Source: Halobacteriales archaeon QH_8_67_36 (GTDB lineage: Archaea; Halobacteriota; Halobacteria; Halobacteriales; Haloarculaceae). From it: DNA of 10,272 nt. The notes below the pieces were generated by a model. The model ran no database searches, was not told the DNA's origin, and worked only from the letters and a program-made list of their open reading frames with translations. The number at the start of each line of letters is the position of its first letter. The stretch's first letter is position 1. The translations under genes and the position numbers were made by a program. The DNA lies in the NCBI GenBank assembly GCA_003021755.1, contig PXQZ01000113.1:1-10272 (forward strand), in the 5' to 3' direction. Shown here one piece after another: positions 6,024-10,272 of this stretch.

Positions 6024-6737
6024 TCACCCGCGTCGGCCGGCCAGGAGCGCGGCTGCGAGCAGTGCCACCAGCGCACCGACAACGGCGAAACCGGGACCGC
6101 TCCCGCCCGTAGTTCCGACCGGCGTCGGGCTGGGCGCCGGCGTGCCGTTGGGCGCCGTCGCCGAGGTGGCGACGACGCTGAGGCCGTCTAGCTCCGCGTC
6201 GGCCGCGTAGACGAGCCGCCCGTCGCTGCTGTTGGCCGGTCCGGGCGAGACGCTCGTCACCTGGTACCCCTCCGGGAACACGACGACGAGCGGGCGGTCG
6301 ACCCCCCCGCTGCTGGCGAACGGCTCCCCGAACGTCAGTACCCCGTCTTCGGCCGCCGCGAGGTTCGTCCACGTGACCGAAACGGTCGCGACGCCGGTCG
6401 CGTTCGACCGCGAGAGCGTCAGCGAGCTGTTGCGCACCGTCATCCGGTCGGACGTGTCGTCGGCCAGCGTGCGCCAGCGAGCCGCCTGCCGCTCCTCGTA
6501 GGCGTTACGGACCGTCTCGTTGGTCCGGAGCTCGTTGAACGCCGCCCGCTCGCTCTCGTCGTCGAGGTCGTACGTGGAGACGAGGGTCACCCGCGCGTCG
6601 CCGTCGGGGGCCAGGTCGACGGTCAGCGACGGCTCGGGTGACGCGTCGGTCCGGGCCGCTCCGGCCGGTCCCGCGACCGTGCCGACCAGCAGCGCACCCA
6701 GAACGACACCCGTCAGTAGTGTGTGGCGGCCGGTCAT
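6024..6737 (-). CDS. Secreted PGF-CTERM-anchored surface protein, DUF7345-like
   Basis: Predicted cell-surface protein of 237 residues. It starts with a secretion signal, a basic start (MTGRHT), a hydrophobic core (about 7-22) and an Ala-Gly-Ala-Ala cleavage-like region near residue 28. The middle, from about residue 36 to 190, is beta-rich with segments VTLVSTYDL, SVTWTNLA and LVVVFPEGYQVTSV; this pattern resembles the haloarchaeal DUF7345 domain. A Pro/Thr/Gly linker follows. The end is a PGF-CTERM sorting signal: PGF at 215-217, a hydrophobic helix and terminal RRG, the substrate type of archaeosortase ArtA. Five N-x-S/T sequons suggest N-glycosylation. It starts 3 nt after the stop of the upstream minus-strand ORF, so the two are probably co-transcribed. 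Biological role unknown; no clear tie to arginine synthesis. Confidence 0.85.
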   Translation of the reverse strand: MTGRHTLLTGVVLGALLVGTVAGPAGAARTDASPEPSLTVDLAPDGDARVTLVSTYDLDDESERAAFNELRTNETVRNAYEERQAARWRTLADDTSDRMTVRNSSLTLSRSNATGVATVSVTWTNLAAAEDGVLTFGEPFASSGGVDRPLVVVFPEGYQVTSVSPGPANSSDGRLVYAADAELDGLSVVATSATAPNGTPAPSPTPVGTTGGSGPGFAVVGALVALLAAALLAGRRG

Positions 6738-6740
6738 CGG

Positions 6741-7274
6741 TTAGTCTTGACCGGCCACTGTGGTAGTCTCGTTGGTTCCGGCGGAACTGTCTCCGTCGGC
6801 GGGCCGCCCGTCGGAGCTCGACGGCGCCGCGTCGTCGGTTCGGTCTGGGCCGGCACCGGTCCGGTTGTCGGGCGCACCGCTACGGTCGTCGGCCGCGTCG
6901 GGGTGGGCCGCCCGCCCGACCCCGTCACCGGCGATGGACTGGGCTATCTCGGCCGTCTCGGAACCGGTCAGGTTCGCCGCGCGGTCCGAGAGGCGCCGTA
7001 TCGCAGTGGCGCTGACGCCGTTGGCTTTGAGCGCCTCGGCCGGGAGCGTGTTCGCCGTCTCGTCGGTCCGGAACCGCTGGTCATGGACCGCGGCAAACTC
7101 GACATCGACACGCTCCTGATACCGACCCCCTTTTGCCGGGGCAGCGACTCCCTTCGGTGTGTACAGCCTGAACGTCCCGCTGCCGTCGTCGGTGACCCGG
7201 CTGGCCGGTCGGCTGGCGCGTGACCTCCCGCGGGCGCGGGCCCGACCACGCGGCGAGCACACGCTGGTACTCAA
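6741..7274 (-). CDS. Hypothetical acidic protein, 5' end uncertain
   Basis: No function recognised. The frame ends with TAA at 6741-6743, three nt before the PGF-CTERM gene, suggesting co-transcription. From about 7080 down to 6741 the third codon positions are strongly G/C and the product is plausible: a helical segment around LPAEALKANGVSATAIRRLS followed by an Asp/Gly/Pro/Thr-rich acidic tail of roughly 60 residues. The 5' end is a problem. No ATG, GTG or TTG occurs in frame below 7260; the only candidates are GTG at 7262 and TTG at 7274, both inside the opposite-strand 2H gene that starts at 7159. There is no signal peptide. Either the start is unusual, the gene truly overlaps its neighbour head-to-head, or a frameshift or deletion has removed its beginning. 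Confidence 0.55.
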   Translation of the reverse strand: MSTSVCSPRGRARARGRSRASRPASRVTDDGSGTFRLYTPKGVAAPAKGGRYQERVDVEFAAVHDQRFRTDETANTLPAEALKANGVSATAIRRLSDRAANLTGSETAEIAQSIAGDGVGRAAHPDAADDRSGAPDNRTGAGPDRTDDAAPSSSDGRPADGDSSAGTNETTTVAGQD

Positions 7275-7668
7275 GCGGCTGGGCGGCGGCGACCACGCGG
7301 ACTACGCCCGACTGGAGGCCCGGGCGCGCGACGTGCTGGGCGGGACTGTCCCCTTCGGCGTCCGCGCCACCGGCGTCGACTACTTCGAGATGGCCGTGAC
7401 GGGCCCCTCGCCGGTCGTCTATCTGGCGGTCGAGAGCCCGGAACTGCGGGCGCTGCACGAACGGCTCTGTGCGGAGTTTGACGCCGTCGAGAGGATGGAA
7501 GGCGAGGCGTACGTCCCCCACGTCACCGTCGCCCGCGGGGGCGACCCGGCGGCGGCCCGGCGGCTGGTCGAACGGGAAATCGAGCCCGTCGAGTGGGCCG
7601 TCGACGAACTCGTCTGCTTCGACGCCGACCGCGGTCAGTGGGTGAGCCGCATCTCGCTCCCGGCCTAA
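7159..7668 (+). CDS. 2H phosphoesterase / 2'-5' RNA ligase family protein
   Basis: Member of the 2H phosphoesterase superfamily (the group annotated as 2'-5' RNA ligase or RNA 2',3'-cyclic phosphodiesterase), acting on 2'-5' or cyclic phosphate ends of RNA. The 169-residue product begins with a GTG codon (7159-7161), MYSLNVPLPSS, and has the two histidine motifs: GEHTLVLKR (His34) and YVPHVTVAR (His121-Val-Thr123). The second fits H-x-T-h exactly. The first reads H-T-L-V, with the Thr one place early, so it is slightly atypical. TTTT at 7131-7134 lies about 27 nt upstream and could be a weak TATA for a leaderless transcript. The physiological substrate is unknown. The stop interlocks with that of the convergent neighbour. 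Confidence 0.88.
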   Translation: MYSLNVPLPSSVTRLAGRLARDLPRARARPRGEHTLVLKRLGGGDHADYARLEARARDVLGGTVPFGVRATGVDYFEMAVTGPSPVVYLAVESPELRALHERLCAEFDAVERMEGEAYVPHVTVARGGDPAAARRLVEREIEPVEWAVDELVCFDADRGQWVSRISLPA

Positions 7669-8036
7669 GGGCTACACGCTGCCTGCCGGCGGGCCCGGTG
7701 TTCGTCGGCGAACACTGCTGTTTCCACGCCGGGAAGTTCGCGCGCAAGGGCGGTTGCCTTCGACTCGTGTTCGGCGACGACGTGCCACTCGGTCACGCCG
7801 TTGGCGGCGGCGGCGTGGGCACCCCGGACCACCGCGTCATGCAGGGCGTCGGTGAGGGGGTGTTCGACGTCAACAAGGGTCAACACCCGGTCGACGTCGC
7901 GAGTAACGGCTGTCGAGATCGCGTCGTACAGCCGCGTGCTCTCCCGGTCGTCGAGTATCACCCGCCGCCCGAGTTCGACGACGACGGTCCGTTCCTCCAC
8001 CCGTACGTCCCAGCCCGATTCGTCCACTAGATTCAT
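7665..8036 (-). CDS. Uncharacterised small haloarchaeal protein (STAS-like alpha/beta fold possible)
   Basis: A 123-residue protein from the ATG at 8034-8036; an upstream in-frame start at 8102 would give an A+T-rich basic extension that is really promoter DNA, so the shorter form is preferred. It contains alternating strands and helices: WDVRVEERTVVVELGRRV, then RVLTLVDVEHPLTDAL and TEWHVVAEHESKATALA. This recalls small STAS/SpoIIAA-like or HAD-free alpha/beta proteins, but no diagnostic residue was found, so function is unknown. A TATA-like TAAATTTAT (8062-8070) lies about 30 nt before the ATG, predicting a leaderless transcript. It is divergent from the PPC gene and convergent with the 2H gene. 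Confidence 0.75.
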   Translation of the reverse strand: MNLVDESGWDVRVEERTVVVELGRRVILDDRESTRLYDAISTAVTRDVDRVLTLVDVEHPLTDALHDAVVRGAHAAAANGVTEWHVVAEHESKATALARELPGVETAVFADEHRARRQAACSP

Positions 8037-8057
8037 TATTTTATAATTTTTCCGCTG

Positions 8058-8076
8058 GTACATAAATTTATTGTAC
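8058..8076 (-). promoter_or_regulatory. Promoter with dyad operator candidate for the small alpha/beta gene
   Basis: GTACA (8058-8062) and TGTAC (8072-8076) form an inverted repeat that flanks the near-central palindrome TAAATTTA (8063-8070). The A+T core is the likely TATA box of the minus-strand gene starting at 8036. A dyad laid over a TATA box is typical of a repressor site. Confidence 0.45.
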
Positions 8077-8087
8077 AGTGGTAAGGT

Positions 8088-8098
8088 TCTTTTATATG
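8088..8098 (+). promoter_or_regulatory. Candidate promoter of the PPC gene and polD2
   Basis: TTCTTTTATAT reads as a good TATA element. Transcription would begin near 8120, leaving about 65 nt before the ATG at 8187. A weaker T-rich box at 8154-8159 lies about 30 nt before the ATG and would fit a leaderless start instead. Which is used cannot be decided from the sequence. Confidence 0.4.
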
Positions 8099-8186
8099 AC
8101 ACGCTCAGCGGCCGTTACGCCGGCGGCACACGGGCGGCAGCCGACACGTAGCAACGTTTTTGCCGTCACCGACCCTCGCAGTCGGT

Positions 8187-8663
8187 ATGGATTATCGGTC
8201 CGTCGAGACGACGGAGGAGTACGTCTGCCGGCTGGACCACGGCGCAGACTGGCGCGCCGAAATCGAGTCGCTGGCCGACGAGGAAGCCATCGACGCCGCC
8301 TTCTTTTACGGGCTGGGCGCCGTCGAGGACGCCGAGGTGTGGTTCTACGACCAGGACGACCGGGAGTACGACTCGATGGTCTTTGCCGAGCCCCTGGAGG
8401 TTGCCGCCTGCGTGGGCAATATCTCGTGGCTGGACGTCGCCGAGCCACGCTCGGGTGGCTCGTCGGACGAGCAACGCGAGTCCAGCAGTGGGGAGCGGTT
8501 CGCCCACACTCACGCCGTCCTCTCCGGACCGGACGGCGAGGCCATCGCGGGCCACCTCAATAGCGCCACCGTCTGGGCCGGGGAGCTGTACGTCCGCGCG
8601 TTCGAAGCGTCGCTGGACCGCGTCCACGACGAGCCGACCGACCTCGACCTCTGGGAGCTATAG
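8187..8663 (+). CDS. PPC (DUF296) domain DNA-binding-like protein
   Basis: Single-domain protein of the plants-and-prokaryotes-conserved (PPC/DUF296) family; the plant members are AHL DNA-binding proteins, while archaeal members form trimers of unclear role. The ATG at 8187 gives 158 residues, MDYRSVETTEEYVCRL, and is preferred to an upstream in-frame GTG-type start at 8160. Conserved family positions are visible: FFYGLGAVEDAEVWFYD (39-55), the histidine pair HTHAVLSG (107-114) and AGHL (121-124), the putative metal-binding His cluster. A Ser/Glu-rich insertion (about 89-104) interrupts the domain before the histidines and is probably a haloarchaeal loop. Its stop TAG is followed at once by the polD2 ATG, so the two share a transcript. 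Confidence 0.88.
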   Translation: MDYRSVETTEEYVCRLDHGADWRAEIESLADEEAIDAAFFYGLGAVEDAEVWFYDQDDREYDSMVFAEPLEVAACVGNISWLDVAEPRSGGSSDEQRESSSGERFAHTHAVLSGPDGEAIAGHLNSATVWAGELYVRAFEASLDRVHDEPTDLDLWEL

Positions 8664-10272
8664 ATGCGCGAGGCCGACGAGCGCTACTTCGAGACGCTCG
8701 AAACGGAGCTCGATGCGGCCATGCGCGTCGCCGAGCGCGCCCGGGAGCGGGGCGAAGACCCCGAACCCGAGGTCGAGATTCCGACCGCCCGCGACATGGC
8801 CGACCGGGTCGAGAACATCCTCGGGATCGACGGCGTCGCCGAGCGGGTGCGAGAACTGGAAGACGAGATGTCCCGCGAGGAGGCCGCCCTCGAACTCGTC
8901 GACGACTTCGTCGAGGGCACCGTCGGGGACTACGACACCCGCGAGGGGAAAGTCGAGGGGGCGGTCCGGACCGCAGTTGCCCTCCTCACGGAGGGGGTCG
9001 TCGCGGCCCCGATCGAGGGTATCGACCGCGTCGAACTGCTCGAAAACGACGACGGGACGGAGTTCATCAACGTCTACTACGCCGGCCCGATCCGCTCCGC
9101 CGGCGGGACGGCACAGGCGCTCTCCGTCCTCGTCGCCGACTACGCCCGCGCACTGCTTGGCATCGAACAGTACGACGCCCGGAAGGAAGAGATCGGCCGC
9201 TACGCCGAGGAGATAGCCCTCTACGACAAGGACACCGGGCTCCAGTACTCGCCCAAGGAGAGGGAGACGAAGTTCATCGCCGAGCACATGCCGATCATGC
9301 TCGACGGCGAGGCCACCGGCGACGAGGAGGTGTCGGGCTACCGGGACCTCGAACGGGTGGACTCCAACGCCGCCCGCGGCGGAATGTGCCTGGTGCTGGC
9401 GGAAGGCATCGCGCTGAAAGCGCCCAAGATTCAGCGCTACACCCGCAACCTGGACGAGGTCGACTGGCCGTGGCTCCAGGACCTCATCGACGGGACGATA
9501 GGGGAAGACGGCGAGGCCGACGACGAGGGCGGGTCCGGAGACGCCGACGGTGGCGACGCCGCGAGCGAGAACGAGGAAGACGAGAGCGAGGACCGAGCCG
9601 GCCCGCCCCGGGTCGAACCTGAAAAGAAGTACCTCCGGGACCTCATCGCCGGCCGTCCCGTCTTCTCACACCCCTCCAAATCCGGCGGGTTCCGCCTTCG
9701 CTACGGCCGCGCCAGGAACCACGGGTTCGCGACCGCCGGGGTCCACCCGGCGACGATGCACCTCGTCGACGACTTCCTCGCGACGGGAACCCAAATAAAG
9801 ACCGAGCGGCCGGGCAAGGCCGCCGGGGTCGTCCCCGTCGACAGCATCGAGGGGCCCACGGTACGACTGGCCAACGGGGACGTCCGCCGTATCGACGACG
9901 TCGCCGAGGCCCGGGAGGTCGGCAACGGCGTCGAGAAGGTTCTGGACCTCGGGGAGTACCTCGTCAACTACGGCGAGTTCGTCGAGAACAACCACCCGCT
10001 CGCGCCGGCGTCCTACACCGTCGAGTGGTGGGAGCAGGACTTCGAGGCGGCCGGTGCTGACGTGCAGGCGATGCGGGACGACCCGAGCATCGACCTCGCG
10101 GATCCCAGCGCCGCCGAAGCCCTCGACTGGGCCACTGACTACGACGCGCCGCTGCACCCGAAATACACCTACCTCTGGCACGACGTGACCATCGAGCAGT
10201 TCGCCGCGTTAGCCGACGCCGTCGAGACGGGGGAGGTCGCGACGACGGATGGCGCGCGCGAGACGCGGCCGG
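8664..10272 (+). CDS. polD2: DNA polymerase D large subunit DP2, partial (3' end beyond window)
   Basis: Catalytic large subunit of the euryarchaeal replicative polymerase PolD, partner of the DP1 exonuclease subunit. The ATG at 8664 directly follows the PPC stop (TAGATG), with GGGAG six nt upstream. 536 codons are present, under half of the usual 1,100-1,400 residues. Family segments visible in order: MREADERYFETLETEL, the conserved YYAGPIRSAGGTAQALSVL (about 139-157), RGGMCLVLAEGIALKAPK, then SHPSKSGGFRLRYGRARN and the nearby HPATMHLVDDFLATGTQIK. Between about residues 280 and 315 lies an acidic Gly/Asp/Glu linker absent from non-halophile homologues. The catalytic double-psi barrel residues and any intein, both common in the C-terminal half of haloarchaeal polD2, are outside the window. 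Confidence 0.96.
   Translation, partial: MREADERYFETLETELDAAMRVAERARERGEDPEPEVEIPTARDMADRVENILGIDGVAERVRELEDEMSREEAALELVDDFVEGTVGDYDTREGKVEGAVRTAVALLTEGVVAAPIEGIDRVELLENDDGTEFINVYYAGPIRSAGGTAQALSVLVADYARALLGIEQYDARKEEIGRYAEEIALYDKDTGLQYSPKERETKFIAEHMPIMLDGEATGDEEVSGYRDLERVDSNAARGGMCLVLAEGIALKAPKIQRYTRNLDEVDWPWLQDLIDGTIGEDGEADDEGGSGDADGGDAASENEEDESEDRAGPPRVEPEKKYLRDLIAGRPVFSHPSKSGGFRLRYGRARNHGFATAGVHPATMHLVDDFLATGTQIKTERPGKAAGVVPVDSIEGPTVRLANGDVRRIDDVAEAREVGNGVEKVLDLGEYLVNYGEFVENNHPLAPASYTVEWWEQDFEAAGADVQAMRDDPSIDLADPSAAEALDWATDYDAPLHPKYTYLWHDVTIEQFAALADAVETGEVATTDGARETRP

Noticed and set aside
6760..7119. Plus-strand frame of 119 codons opposite the acidic hypothetical ORF
   Set aside because: Ser/Ala-rich product with no recognisable features, while the minus-strand frame has better codon bias and operon-like spacing with the PGF-CTERM gene.
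8037..8102. Upstream start of the small minus-strand gene at 8102
   Set aside because: The extra 22 residues come from A+T-rich DNA containing the TATA-like element and the dyad, and are basic and unlike the acidic remainder.

Overview
The window reads as haloarchaeal chromosome. It is very GC-rich with GC-biased third codon positions, its proteins are strongly acidic, and it carries an archaeal family D DNA polymerase large subunit, a PGF-CTERM surface protein, TATA/BRE-like promoters placed 25-35 nt before starts, and arginine biosynthesis genes of the amino-carrier (LysW/ArgW) type. The genus cannot be fixed from this sequence; a Haloarcula-like relative is plausible. No rRNA, tRNA, insertion sequence or CRISPR array was found.

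Left part (1-5657, all on the minus strand, listed in the order of transcription): argG, argH, argW (54-residue carrier, 2531-2695), argX, argC and the 5' part of argB, which runs off the left edge. ArgX would attach glutamate to the C-terminal Glu of ArgW. ArgB phosphorylates the carrier-bound glutamate and ArgC reduces it towards carrier-bound ornithine. ArgG and ArgH then turn citrulline into arginine. The cluster is tightly packed (argG/argH gap of 4 nt, argX/argC ATGA overlap). ArgW appears to have its own promoter.

The most interesting part is what lies between these genes. A possible 33-codon ORF upstream of argG ends in a dense run of arginine codons that merges into a hairpin. A 28-codon arginine-rich ORF with a good ribosome binding site sits between argC and argB and overlaps argB by ATGA. 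A perfect 9-bp hairpin, overlapping an arginine-rich alternative N-terminus of argX, lies between argW and argX. Together these suggest arginine-sensing leader or coupling peptides. GC-rich DNA produces arginine-rich frames by chance, so this remains a hypothesis.

Middle (5658-7274, minus strand): a structured 366-bp intergenic region, a PGF-CTERM-anchored secreted protein, and an upstream acidic ORF with clear codon bias but no ordinary start codon. Right part: a 2H phosphoesterase/RNA-ligase-like gene (+) converges on a small unknown gene (-) with interlocked stop codons. An AT-rich divergent promoter region follows, then a PPC/DUF296 gene (+) joined with zero spacing to polD2 (+), which runs off the right edge.
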